From positions 62,001 through 126,000 of the forward strand of contig NZ_QKNS01000009.1 in assembly GCF_003231285.1 (NCBI RefSeq): a stretch of 64,000 nucleotides of DNA, given 5' to 3'. The notes below the pieces were generated by a model. The model saw only the letters and a program-made list of their open reading frames with translations. It ran no database searches and was not told the origin of the DNA. The position numbers were made by a program, and so were the translations under genes. Positions 16,776-25,151 of the stretch are shown here, piece after piece. Every line of letters begins with the position of its first letter. Within the stretch, counting starts at the first letter, position 1. The DNA comes from Hymenobacter sediminis. Lineage in GTDB: Bacteria > Bacteroidota > Bacteroidia > Cytophagales > Hymenobacteraceae.

Positions 16776-16784
16776 ACCTCTAAC

Positions 16785-18569
16785 TTAAATCTCGCTTTCC
16801 TTAATCAGCTGGCGGCGGTAGTTGGCCAGGATGGTAGACTTAAGCAGGAAACCGAGGTAGCGGTCATCGAGGCTGAGGACGGGTAGGGCCCAGGCATCGA
16901 GCTGCTCCATGCAGCGCAAAGTGTCCAGCAGGGTATCGTCGGGGCGGACGATGGCGGGCGGTGGGCTCATCAGGTCCTGCACGCGGGTAGTGTTATAGTG
17001 CTCGTCGTCAAAGAGGGCGTCGCGCACCGTATCCAGGCTCACGATGCCATGTAGGTGTCCATCGGCATCCACCACCGGAAACAAATTGCGGGTGGCGTGG
17101 CGGAAGGTTTGCACCAACTCCCCCAGCGTATCATCGGGGCGGACGGGTAGGAAATCGGTTTGAGTAAGGGAGGCTACATCTAGCTGGGCCAGCAGGCCTC
17201 GGTCCCGGTCTTGGTTCACGTACACGCCTTTCTGCACCAGCTTGCGGGTATACACAGAGTACGGCTCGAAGTAGCGCGTGATGAGGTAGGAGCCCGACGT
17301 AACCACCATCAGAGGCACAAACAGGGCGTAGCCACCCGTAATTTCGGCGATAAGGAAGATGCCGGTCAGGGGCGCGTGCACGACGCCGGCCAGGGTGCCG
17401 GCCATGCCCAGCACGATGAAGTGGACTTCCGAAATAGGGTAGAGGCCGCTCATATTGATCAGGCGGGCAAACACGAAGCCACACAGCGCTCCGGCAAACA
17501 GCGAAGAGCCGAACATGCCCCCGTTGCCGCCCGAGCCGATGGTAATGGTAGTGGCTACCACTTTCAGCAGCATACTACCGGCTGCTACCAGCAGTACCAG
17601 CCACACACTCTGCTCCTGGAAGACATCGAACAAGGACCCGTTTACGAGCTGCTCGGCCCGGCCGCCCAGCAACAACTGCACAATGTTGTAGCCTTCGCCA
17701 TAAAGCGGCGGAAACAAAAACACCAACCCACCCAGGGCCAAACCGCCCAGCAATACTTTCCGGAACGTGCCCGGCAACTGTTCGAAATACTTATCGGCCC
17801 AGAAATACACCCGAATCATGTATACCGACAGCAGGGCCGTGAATACGGCCAGCATCAGGTACAACGGAACGGCATCAACGGGCCAGGAGGTAGTAATCAG
17901 CACGAAAGGCTGGCCCGCGTACAGGGCTTTCGACACCACTGTGGCGGTAGCGGAGGAAATAAGCAGAGGCACGAAATAAGCCGCCGACAGCTCGGAGAGA
18001 ATCACCTCCACGGCAAACAGCACCCCGGCAATGGGCGAGTTAAAGATGGCCGCTACCCCTGCCGCCGCCCCGCAACCCGTGAGCAGGCGCCGCTCGCGCC
18101 GGCCAATGCGCAGGACGCGGGACGTATTGGAGCCAATAGCCGAACCCGTGACGGAAATAGGTGCCTCCAGACCAGCGGACCCCCCAAACGTCACCGTCAG
18201 GAACGAGGAAACCAGCTGGGAATACAGCTTACTGCGCGGCACCACGCTGCCCTGGCGGGCAATGTTGTAAATAATTGGCCCAATGCCTCGGCCCAGGTTG
18301 CCATCGAGGAAATACCGGGTGAACAGCACCGTGAGGGCAATGCCAATGATGGGGTAGAAGGAGCTGGTAAACACCTGATACTGCCCGGGAACCCAGGCAT
18401 TAAGCATCTTCTGAGTGTCGTGCACCAGGGTTTTAAGCAGCACCGCCGCCAGCCCAGCCAGCAGCCCTACCACCATACTCACCAGAATAAGGTACACCCG
18501 GTCGCTGATATGGCGAAGCCGCCACAGCAGCAAAGGGCGTAACAGCCGGTGAATGGTGTTTTGGGCCAT
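16785..18569 (-). CDS. ClC-family chloride channel/transporter with CBS pair
   Basis: A 594-aa protein. The ClC membrane part spans about 1-435 and shows GGSAGLEAPISV, in which the Glu is the gating glutamate of the 'GREGP' position, and GSGGNGGMFGSSLFAGAL, the second selectivity-filter region. A cytosolic pair of CBS domains follows (about 455-590: TQTDFLPVRPDDTLGEL..., VQDLMSPPPAIVRPDDT...) that could bind adenine nucleotides and tune gating. It moves chloride, either passively or with protons. ATG at 18569 is preferred over an upstream TTG two codons away. It sits between the antiporter and MscS genes. Confidence 0.93.
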   Translation of the reverse strand: MAQNTIHRLLRPLLLWRLRHISDRVYLILVSMVVGLLAGLAAVLLKTLVHDTQKMLNAWVPGQYQVFTSSFYPIIGIALTVLFTRYFLDGNLGRGIGPIIYNIARQGSVVPRSKLYSQLVSSFLTVTFGGSAGLEAPISVTGSAIGSNTSRVLRIGRRERRLLTGCGAAAGVAAIFNSPIAGVLFAVEVILSELSAAYFVPLLISSATATVVSKALYAGQPFVLITTSWPVDAVPLYLMLAVFTALLSVYMIRVYFWADKYFEQLPGTFRKVLLGGLALGGLVFLFPPLYGEGYNIVQLLLGGRAEQLVNGSLFDVFQEQSVWLVLLVAAGSMLLKVVATTITIGSGGNGGMFGSSLFAGALCGFVFARLINMSGLYPISEVHFIVLGMAGTLAGVVHAPLTGIFLIAEITGGYALFVPLMVVTSGSYLITRYFEPYSVYTRKLVQKGVYVNQDRDRGLLAQLDVASLTQTDFLPVRPDDTLGELVQTFRHATRNLFPVVDADGHLHGIVSLDTVRDALFDDEHYNTTRVQDLMSPPPAIVRPDDTLLDTLRCMEQLDAWALPVLSLDDRYLGFLLKSTILANYRRQLIKESEI

Positions 18570-18596
18570 AGGCAAAGATGGTAAAAATGTGAGATG

Positions 18597-18689
18597 GTGA
18601 GGTGGTGAAACAGTAAGTTTGATGTTCTGCTAGCTTGGTTGTGCAACCTAAACGGCAAACCCACTAGTTCATTACCTCATTGTTTCACC
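18597..18689. repeat. Intergenic GGTGA-rich repeat with small hairpin
   Basis: Contains tandem GATGGTGAGGTGGTGAA-type units and a 9-bp complementary pair (GGTGAAACA at 18604-18612 with TGTTTCACC at 18681-18689) between two minus-strand genes. Role unknown. Confidence 0.4.
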
Positions 18690-18690
18690 G

Positions 18691-19515
18691 TTACTGACCC
18701 AGCGCGGGTACACCCAGGCCCGCCCCAACCAACTCCTGCTTCACCTCCTGCATCACGCGGCTCTTGAGTTGCAGCACCCCGCGGCGGTAGTCATCGGAGT
18801 CGGCCCAGAAATACACCCGCAGGTCGGCGGTGGTGTCGCCAGCTTTCTCCAGGTTGATGTAGGGCTCGCGGGGTGTCTGCTGAATGTCAGGGATGGTGCG
18901 CAGGTAGTTGAGAATGATGTTGATAGCCTGATCGGGGGTAGCATCGGTGCCCAGCTCTACCGTCACCATGAACTCCTGGCGGAGGTTGCCGTCGCGGGTA
19001 TAGTTGATGAGGGGCTCCTTAAGCACCAGAGAATTAGGTAGAAAGATGTGCTTGCCATCGAAAGTGCGCATGAGGGTAGTACGCAGGTTAAGAGCCTCAA
19101 CGTGTCCGATCAGGCCCTTGATTTCAACCGTGTCATTGATATGAAAGGGGCGGTTGAAGGCCAGAATGACGCCAGCCAGAAAGTTCTCGGCAATATCCTT
19201 GAAGGCAAAGCCCACGATAAACGCCGAAACGCCCGCGGCACCTACTAAGCTGCCTACCACCCCTGAAAAGCCCAGCACGTTTAGGGCTATCATCAGGCCC
19301 ATCAGCACCATGGCCCATTTACTGAGTCGGGCCAGGAAATCGGGAAGGAGGGGGTCGTGGGAGCGACGCCGGAGCCGTCCGCCCAGCAAAGCACTCACAC
19401 GGTTCGCAATAAAAATGGCCACCACCAGCAAGATAATGGCAATCAAAAGTTTGGGCAACACATACAGAAACTGTTGCCAGTAAGAAGAAAGTACGCGGTT
19501 CAAATCCTGAAACAT
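18691..19515 (-). CDS. mscS: Small-conductance mechanosensitive channel, MscS family
   Basis: A 274-aa membrane channel that opens under membrane tension to release solutes on hypo-osmotic shock. After an N-terminal helix and a second TM, the pore helix reads 'GVVGSLVGAAGVSAFIVGFAFKDIAENF', with Gly/Ala packing as in MscS TM3. The cytosolic beta domain follows (FHINDTVEIKGLIGHVEALNLRTTLMRTFDGKHIFLPNS). Length is close to E. coli MscS (286). ATG at 19515 is used; a GTG lies two codons upstream. It follows the ClC and antiporter genes in an ion/osmotic cluster. Confidence 0.93.
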   Translation of the reverse strand: MFQDLNRVLSSYWQQFLYVLPKLLIAIILLVVAIFIANRVSALLGGRLRRRSHDPLLPDFLARLSKWAMVLMGLMIALNVLGFSGVVGSLVGAAGVSAFIVGFAFKDIAENFLAGVILAFNRPFHINDTVEIKGLIGHVEALNLRTTLMRTFDGKHIFLPNSLVLKEPLINYTRDGNLRQEFMVTVELGTDATPDQAINIILNYLRTIPDIQQTPREPYINLEKAGDTTADLRVYFWADSDDYRRGVLQLKSRVMQEVKQELVGAGLGVPALGQ

Positions 19516-19551
19516 AGGCACGAAAAGCTAGGCCCAGCGGGCTAAAACAGA

Positions 19552-19579
19552 AGCCCCGCGACCAGGAGGCCTCGGGGCT
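19552..19579 (-). terminator. Terminator after the zinc-ribbon/membrane-protein operon
   Basis: A 7-bp GC-rich stem (19552-19558 with 19573-19579). On the minus strand it is followed by TTCTGTTTT. It ends the transcript of the gene stopping at 19621. Confidence 0.8.
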
Positions 19580-19620
19580 ATGTAGGCGTTATACGCGCGG
19601 AGTGGGGGGTAGGGTTAGCC

Positions 19621-19995
19621 TCAGGAAAGGGCGGGGCGGTTCATCCAGCGCCAAAACACCAGCCCACCCAAGGTGTAAGCTACCACGTCCAGCGGGTCGG
19701 CGGTCATGCGCGGGTTGAAGTGCGGCATAATCAGCTCAAACCACACCGCAATAACCACCCAACTGGCTACTACCCAAGAAGTGGGCAGCACAAAAGAGGG
19801 CTGCCGAAAGTAGAAGCGGCGCATCAGCCACAGTACCATCGTCAGCTGCAGCGGCAGGTCCACCAAATCGGCCAGGTGCGAGTTGATGAAAGTGGGTAGG
19901 CGCCAGATGGGCCAGTAGCGGTTGATACACGCAAAAATATAAAGCCCTACCCCTGCCACAAACAGCGGGTGCCGCAACTCGGCGGGCCACCTCAT
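19621..19995 (-). CDS. Small polytopic membrane protein
   Basis: A 124-aa protein with about four hydrophobic segments (FVAGVGLYIFACINRYW, LPLQLTMVLWLMRRFYF, WVVASWVVIAVWFELIM, PLDVVAYTLGGLVFW). 'MTADPLDVVAYTLGGLVFW' resembles the last helix of VanZ-like and related small membrane proteins, but the family is not certain. Its ATG overlaps the stop of the upstream zinc-ribbon gene (ATGA), indicating translational coupling, so the longer frame to 20019 is rejected. Function unknown. Confidence 0.7.
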   Translation of the reverse strand: MRWPAELRHPLFVAGVGLYIFACINRYWPIWRLPTFINSHLADLVDLPLQLTMVLWLMRRFYFRQPSFVLPTSWVVASWVVIAVWFELIMPHFNPRMTADPLDVVAYTLGGLVFWRWMNRPALS

Positions 19996-20285
19996 CCGGC
20001 CAGGGCCGTTACCAACCACACCATAAAGGCCATAAGAGCGGCAAAGGCCAACTGCCCACCCCGAATGATGTACTTAAAAAAGCGCACCACTGGCCCGTCA
20101 TCGGGCTTAATTTCGATAAGCATAACAGACGACAAAGGCTGCTCCGACAGCCGCTGCCGGGCCTCGTCGCTGGCCACGCGGTAGGGCTCCAGCACCTGCC
20201 CGCAGTGCTGGCACAGGTCGGTGGGCTGCTGGTTCCACTCGGTCCAGCGGCCGCAGTGCGGACATTTTTTGGTGGCCGTCGTCAT
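19992..20285 (-). CDS. Zinc-ribbon small membrane protein
   Basis: A 97-aa protein with two Cys pairs (KKCPHCGRW and LCQHCGQVL) forming a probable zinc ribbon in the first 35 residues, then a linker and one C-terminal transmembrane helix (GGQLAFAALMAFMVWLVTALAG). The N-terminus is probably cytosolic. It lies 9 bp after the deaminase gene and overlaps the next gene by 4 nt, so the three are likely one operon. No functional assignment; it is one of many short zinc-ribbon membrane proteins. Confidence 0.75.
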   Translation of the reverse strand: MTTATKKCPHCGRWTEWNQQPTDLCQHCGQVLEPYRVASDEARQRLSEQPLSSVMLIEIKPDDGPVVRFFKYIIRGGQLAFAALMAFMVWLVTALAG

Positions 20286-20294
20286 GGCGAGGGG

Positions 20295-20729
20295 CTACAG
20301 CTCCATGATGTCCTCGTTCCAGAGGGTAGGCTCGTCGCGAATAAAGTCTTCCATCATCTGCACGCATTCAGGCAGGTCCAGAATTACCACTTCCACGCCG
20401 TGCGACTCCAGAAACTCCTTGGACTCGCCGAAAGTGCGGGCCTCGCCTACTACCACCTTCGGAATCTTGAACTGCACGATGGTGCCGGCGCACATGTAGC
20501 AGGGCATCAGGGTAGTGTAGAGGACAGTGTCGCGGTAGGTGCGCTGGCGGCCGGCTTTGCGCAGGGCGTCCATTTCGCCGTGGGCAATGGGGTCCAACTC
20601 CTGCACGCGCTTGTTGTGGCCACGGCTCACAATTTCCTCGCCCCGGCGCAGCACCGAGCCAATCGGAATGCCGCCTTCTTTGCGTCCTTGAAGCGCCTCC
20701 TCAATGGCGGCCTGCATGAATTTGTCCAT
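20295..20729 (-). CDS. Nucleoside/cytosine deaminase, yeast Fcy1-like
   Basis: A 144-aa zinc deaminase. Catalytic residues are His50 and Glu52 in AHGEMDALR and Cys77/Cys80 in LMPCYMC. The residues around and after these motifs, VYKD-like 'TYRDTVLYTTLMPC', 'IPKVVVGE', 'GVEVVILD' and 'DFIRDEPTLWNEDI', follow yeast cytosine deaminase Fcy1 more closely than E. coli CodA (an amidohydrolase) or TadA. It would convert cytosine to uracil plus ammonia for pyrimidine salvage. It is first in an operon with two small membrane proteins. The exact base specificity is inferred. Confidence 0.85.
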   Translation of the reverse strand: MDKFMQAAIEEALQGRKEGGIPIGSVLRRGEEIVSRGHNKRVQELDPIAHGEMDALRKAGRQRTYRDTVLYTTLMPCYMCAGTIVQFKIPKVVVGEARTFGESKEFLESHGVEVVILDLPECVQMMEDFIRDEPTLWNEDIMEL

Positions 20730-20760
20730 AGTCTGGGGTGGAAATAAGTAAGAAAAGAAG

Positions 20761-20768
20761 CAAAGGTA
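20761..20768 (-). promoter_or_regulatory. -7 element TACCTTTG of the deaminase operon
   Basis: TACCTTTG on the minus strand, about 31 nt upstream of the deaminase ATG, in an otherwise AT-rich gap between divergent genes. Confidence 0.6.
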
Positions 20769-20797
20769 TTTTTACCAATCTATAAAGCAGGCCAATT

Positions 20798-21331
20798 ATG
20801 AAAAATCAGTTTGAGTTAAAACTGCTTGCCATCCAATGGTTGGAAAACGCAGACGAGAAAGAAGACCTCTGCGCGCATGGTAACGTGCTGGTACGCATAG
20901 GTTCTACTGTGCTGTCAGATGCTACCAGTGGACGCTGGACGGTAAGCGCCACCGCGTTGTTTTTGCTGCGTACCCTTACCCAAAATCACACGGTTGCTGC
21001 TCCTGTTGGTGACCAACTGCTGCCCTGCTGCGGCTTTACCATGTGGCCCCTTGCTAATTCGGACGACGTACTGGTGTTTGGCTGCCCTAACGGAATTGAT
21101 TGGGCAGTAGAGCATGTACCGTAAGGCGTGCAGTTAACCGTCCCTGAGGGAGAGAGTGTAGTAGTATCTAATGTAGACTATCAGAAAGCTGTACTACAGT
21201 TTGCTGACGACGTGCAGGCCTTTTATCAACGCGGTGAACCTAAGCTAACACCCACAGATGCAGATGATGCAGCAGGCTACGCCTTATTCTGGCGAGAGTG
21301 GCAGCGACGGTACCAGCAATTCAGTTCATAG
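20798..21331 (+). pseudogene. Orphan gene split by an in-frame stop codon
   Basis: Two frames, 20798-21124 (108 aa, starting MKNQFELKL) and 21128-21331 (67 codons from a GTG), are in the same reading frame, separated by a single TAA at 21122-21124 plus one Gly codon. Read through, they give one protein of about 177 residues in which the junction (EHVP-stop-GVQLTVPEGE) looks continuous, and the second half (VDYQKAVLQFADDVQAFYQRGEP, FWREWQRRY) resembles small immunity-type proteins. The upstream half begins normally after an AT-rich promoter region. It is either a nonsense mutation, a sequencing error or a stop used in vivo. Lower GC than its neighbours. Confidence 0.7.
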
Positions 21332-24300
21332 CTACCTAGCGCAGATACCCTTATAGGGGCAATACTGACATTTATCCTGGTCGTCGGTTTTGCGGATGGG
21401 CTCTTCGGGGTCGAGGATGCGGTTGACGAGCTGGCTCAGCAACTGCTCGCTGTGCTGCACGAAATCCTGGCCATCGGCAGTCAGGAAGCTCATATCGGCC
21501 GACATGGCGCCGGCGCTGAGGTTGCGCAGGGAAATAATGGCGGCGTCGGCGGCGGGGCGGCCCTGCTGGGCCAGCAGGAAGCGGTAGAGCCAAAGCTGAC
21601 GCACCTTGTCGGCGGCGGGGGTAGCATCGGTGAGTAGGCGCTGCACAGCCTCGGCGGGGCCTTCGCCGCGCTTGAGCAGCTGCAGGTGGTACTTCTCCAC
21701 CATACCGGTTTTATAGTCCACTACCCGCAGGCGGCCATCCGGGTACTGATCCACCCGGTCAGCTTTGCCTAGTAGGCGCACTGGCAGCTTTTCGCCGTTG
21801 GGCAACGGCACAAATACGGTGGCATGCAGTTCCTCTTCCAGCCCCTGTATCTGCAGCGGCAGAGTATCGGGCTGTTCCAGCAGGCTTTCCAGGTAGCGGC
21901 GCACCAGCTGCCCGGCCACTTGGCCCAGTACGTGGTTCAGGCCCTCGTCGGCGCGAGCGTGGCGGCCATCTTCCTCCTTGCGCAGGGCCTTGGCTATCAT
22001 TACCGGAGCCAGCTTCACGAGCCCTGGGATGTCGGCGGCGGTGAGGGGCGGGGCCTGCGCATTCACCGTCTGGCGACGAATGGTTTGCGCGAAAGGCGTC
22101 AGCAGCTCCTCCAGAGCCTCGTGCACTACCGTCCCAAAACCATCGGGGCCGAGAGCTTCCTCTACCTCATCGTTTTCGCGGAAGCGTGCCACCCGCTGGA
22201 AGTAGAACTGCAGGTTGCAGTTCAGGTACTGGTTTAGGGCGGTGGGCGAGAGGCCTTTATCCAGCACTTCCCGAAGGGCCAGCAGCATGCCGGCATCCTT
22301 TTCCAATACCAGGTCAGTCGTCTCGTCGGAGGCTTCCAGGGCAGAGGCTCCGGCGTGCTGAGGGGGTAGGATTTCTTCCGCTTCGGGCGCCGTAACGGTT
22401 AGGTCATGCAGTACAAGGCCAGGATTCTGCACGGCCAGATCGTTTTCAATCTGGAGCAGAAAGCGGCTCCGTTCCCCGGTGCGGGTGCCCTCGGCGCCGG
22501 GCAAAATATGGAGCAGATCCACCTGGCGGGCGCGCTGCAGCAGGCGCCAGAACTGATGGGCCGTGGCGGCTTCGTGGTCGGCGTAGGTGGGAAGCTGAAA
22601 CGTGGTGAGCACGTCGTAGGGAAACAGGGAGCTGTGGCGCTTGGGGGCCGGTAGCACGTTCTCGTTGCAGCTCAGAATGATGATGTGGTCAAAGTCGAGG
22701 GCGCGGGTTTCCAGCAAACCCATCACCTGCACATCAGCAATGGGCTCCCCGCTGAAGGGTAGGCGGGTAGCTTTCATCTGTTCATACAGGAACCGCCGGA
22801 ACGAGCGCACCGACAGCCGCTGCTCCCGGCAGTCAAACACCGAATCAAGGCGCTTGACCAGAGTGAAAAACAGGTAGAGATACTCCGCCTCAATAGCCGA
22901 GTGCTGATCTTGGTAAGCCTGTTTGAGCAGGTTGATGAGCGTGTAGCACGCCGCAATAATGTCGTCGCAGTTATTCCAGGTGGCAAACAGGGCCTGCAGC
23001 AACTCGTGGCCGCGGCCCAGCTCTACTAGTTCCTCGGCGGGCAGCAGCACGGCGTGTCGCTTCACTATAGTGCGGCACACCTTGTCGAGCAAGCCGTGGT
23101 ATTTGGCGTCCTCTTGCTTGTCGAGCCAGTGCTGGTAGCGGCGCAGAAATGGGTGCTGCAGGAGCTTGCTCACAGCCAAGTGGTGGTAGCGCGGAATGCC
23201 GTAGCCGGTTTCCGGCGAGCCTTCTCGCACTCCGGTCAGGTGCACCTCAAACAGCAGATCCACCAAGTTGAACAGGGGCGTACTCTGGAAGTTCAGGCCC
23301 ATGGTGACGTTGTACTCCGGCACGGCGTCGAGGGGTAGGCCGTGGAGTACTGGCAGCAGCAGGGTTTCGTCGGGCAGCACCACGGCCACTTTGGCGTTGG
23401 GGTTCAACCTCCGCGACTCGGCCAGCAACTGCCCGGCCACTTTGCCCTGCATGGAGGCGTTGGCTACGCCCACAAACCGCACCTCGCGCGGCAGCCCGCG
23501 CAGCAGTTCAGCAGGCCCTCCGAAATTCTCCCAAGGCAAATCAAACAGATCCTGATACTCGCGCAGATGCTGACCGGCGCGGTTAGGCGAGCCGCGCTCC
23601 AGATAAAACGCGTCGGCATCGAAAAACACCTCCGCCCGGTGGGCCTTGCGCAGCAGCCGAATCAGCTTTTCCTCGGCCTTCGAGAGCAGGCCCAGCCCGA
23701 TGAATACGTGCTGGGGCAGGGGCTCGTCTTTTTCCAGTTTGTCCTGCACCCGGTTTACGGCCAGCCGATAGGCCAAGCCGGGGTAGGCCAAGTGGTTTTG
23801 CTCCATGCGGCGGCGCAGGCGGCGGTACACCTTTTCCAGGTCGTCCCAGAAGCGGAAGTAGGCGGCCGTGGTGCTTTGGGGGGCAGGCTCGGCGCCCAGT
23901 TCCCACCGCTCCAGCGCCTTGGCCTGACTTAGGTATTCGAATATTTTCTTGGGCGAAGCCAAGTTCTGATCGAGGCTGGAAAAGTCCTGCACCAGTAGGC
24001 CCGACCACCCCACAAACTGGTCAAAATCCAGCTTGGGGTCGATGTCGCGCAGAATCTCAAACAGTAAGAGCTGCAGGGCAATGGGCTCCTCTACCTGTAC
24101 GCCGGCCAGCTCCACCATGTAGTCTTCCATGGCCGCAATGCGCGGGCTCCAGAGGGCTACCCCCGCTTCGGCCGCCAAGCTCAACTCGTTCTGCAGATAC
24201 ACCACCGCCCGCCGGGTAGGCACCACCACCACCAAATCCGACAAGTCGCCGCTAGGCCCATACTTTGCCACCAGTTCCCGAGCCATGCGCGTCAGGAAAG

Positions 24301-24361
24301 GAGTAGTATCCGGCCGGTTGGTGAGCGGGGCGAGGGTAGGGGAAGCGGGGGCGGTAATCAT
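21332..24361 (-). CDS. addB: AddB-type exonuclease subunit (PD-(D/E)XK nuclease)
   Basis: A 1009-aa protein of the AddB/RexB group, the second subunit of the double-strand-break processing helicase-nuclease. The first two thirds are a degenerate UvrD-like helicase (VVVPTRRAVVYL; no intact Walker A). The C-terminal nuclease has FGTVVHEALEEL, GKADRVD and VVDYKTG. An iron-sulphur cluster is suggested by Cys in YLNCNLQFYF and the terminal CQYCPYKGIC set. TATCTTTA sits 6 nt before the ATG, suggesting a leaderless transcript. Its stop abuts the split orphan gene. AddA is 4 kb away on the same strand. Confidence 0.9.
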   Translation of the reverse strand: MITAPASPTLAPLTNRPDTTPFLTRMARELVAKYGPSGDLSDLVVVVPTRRAVVYLQNELSLAAEAGVALWSPRIAAMEDYMVELAGVQVEEPIALQLLLFEILRDIDPKLDFDQFVGWSGLLVQDFSSLDQNLASPKKIFEYLSQAKALERWELGAEPAPQSTTAAYFRFWDDLEKVYRRLRRRMEQNHLAYPGLAYRLAVNRVQDKLEKDEPLPQHVFIGLGLLSKAEEKLIRLLRKAHRAEVFFDADAFYLERGSPNRAGQHLREYQDLFDLPWENFGGPAELLRGLPREVRFVGVANASMQGKVAGQLLAESRRLNPNAKVAVVLPDETLLLPVLHGLPLDAVPEYNVTMGLNFQSTPLFNLVDLLFEVHLTGVREGSPETGYGIPRYHHLAVSKLLQHPFLRRYQHWLDKQEDAKYHGLLDKVCRTIVKRHAVLLPAEELVELGRGHELLQALFATWNNCDDIIAACYTLINLLKQAYQDQHSAIEAEYLYLFFTLVKRLDSVFDCREQRLSVRSFRRFLYEQMKATRLPFSGEPIADVQVMGLLETRALDFDHIIILSCNENVLPAPKRHSSLFPYDVLTTFQLPTYADHEAATAHQFWRLLQRARQVDLLHILPGAEGTRTGERSRFLLQIENDLAVQNPGLVLHDLTVTAPEAEEILPPQHAGASALEASDETTDLVLEKDAGMLLALREVLDKGLSPTALNQYLNCNLQFYFQRVARFRENDEVEEALGPDGFGTVVHEALEELLTPFAQTIRRQTVNAQAPPLTAADIPGLVKLAPVMIAKALRKEEDGRHARADEGLNHVLGQVAGQLVRRYLESLLEQPDTLPLQIQGLEEELHATVFVPLPNGEKLPVRLLGKADRVDQYPDGRLRVVDYKTGMVEKYHLQLLKRGEGPAEAVQRLLTDATPAADKVRQLWLYRFLLAQQGRPAADAAIISLRNLSAGAMSADMSFLTADGQDFVQHSEQLLSQLVNRILDPEEPIRKTDDQDKCQYCPYKGICAR

Positions 24362-24367
24362 ATAGTG

Positions 24368-24375
24368 TAAAGATA
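24368..24375 (-). promoter_or_regulatory. -7-like element TATCTTTA of addB
   Basis: TATCTTTA on the minus strand (one change from TAnnTTTG) with a 6-nt gap to the ATG of the AddB-type gene. Confidence 0.45.
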
Positions 24376-24464
24376 ACGCCGGTTACGCTGGAAAGCGTTT
24401 CCGGGTGTGGCAGAGGTTTCTACCTTCGTGGGATAAAGCCACTTATATAAGACGCAAAAGCGTG

Positions 24465-25112
24465 ATGAGTTTCACTATCCGTCGGATGCACATTCCGCCC
24501 AAGCCGGAGCATTGGTATGGAAGAACTGTCAACTGGCTGCTCCTACTTATCCTTTTGCCGGTTGTTCTGATTGCCCTGCCAATTGCGTTACTTTTTGTGC
24601 TGGGGTACTGGCTGATGGATATGTTGAAGAAGAAACTTGAGGATAAGGAACCTCTAGTTGCAATCCTCCAAGAGCCGGAACTACCCAAGGAGTTATTTCA
24701 GAACGAGCAGCTACGCCTTACGACTATTGAAATAGACTGGGATGCAGACGTTGAACAGGCGTTTGATGAGTGGATTCATGAACTAGGATGGAGAGATGAG
24801 TACGAAGAATTGAGTCTTAAACGGCTGCTAACCCAGCCGGAAATAGCAGGGCTGCACCGGCAGCTGATAGGGCCTTTATGCAAGGAGTGGAACGGAGGAC
24901 TTTTCTTGCAAGTATTTGAGCCAACTATGACCTCTGGAAAACCAGCCGGAACCTCTTGGCTGGTTTATCTGAATTATAGTACCCTGACGTGGGAACGGGT
25001 AGAAGAGGTAGGCCCAGCTTATTTAGAGGTGTCTTCCAATGACCCCGGTATGCTACAGGCAGATTGCAACGACGGCAGTCAGCTCTGGCTGCGGATTGAC
25101 GCGCTGGTATAA
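24465..25112 (+). CDS. Hypothetical protein with one or two N-terminal membrane helices
   Basis: A 215-aa protein starting MSFTIRRMHI (the frame is open upstream to 24405 but a TACCTTCG -7-like box at 24421-24428 lies inside it). A hydrophobic hairpin (about 23-50: WLLLLILLPVVLIALPIALLFVLGYW) is followed by a basic anchor and an acidic soluble domain of about 150 residues with WDADVEQAFDEW, CKEWNGGLFLQVFEP and ADCNDGSQLWLRID. Lower GC than neighbours. No family is recognised; the soluble part resembles small cytosolic immunity or sensor domains only in general style. Confidence 0.65.
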   Translation: MSFTIRRMHIPPKPEHWYGRTVNWLLLLILLPVVLIALPIALLFVLGYWLMDMLKKKLEDKEPLVAILQEPELPKELFQNEQLRLTTIEIDWDADVEQAFDEWIHELGWRDEYEELSLKRLLTQPEIAGLHRQLIGPLCKEWNGGLFLQVFEPTMTSGKPAGTSWLVYLNYSTLTWERVEEVGPAYLEVSSNDPGMLQADCNDGSQLWLRIDALV

Positions 25113-25151
25113 TTGCCAACCGCCTAAACTCACGATTCGGCTTATTACTAC

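Noticed and set aside
17211..18542. A 443-codon plus-strand frame opposite the ClC gene
   Set aside because: It mirrors the ClC sequence; composition (His/Gln/Arg-rich) is typical of antisense GC-rich frames.
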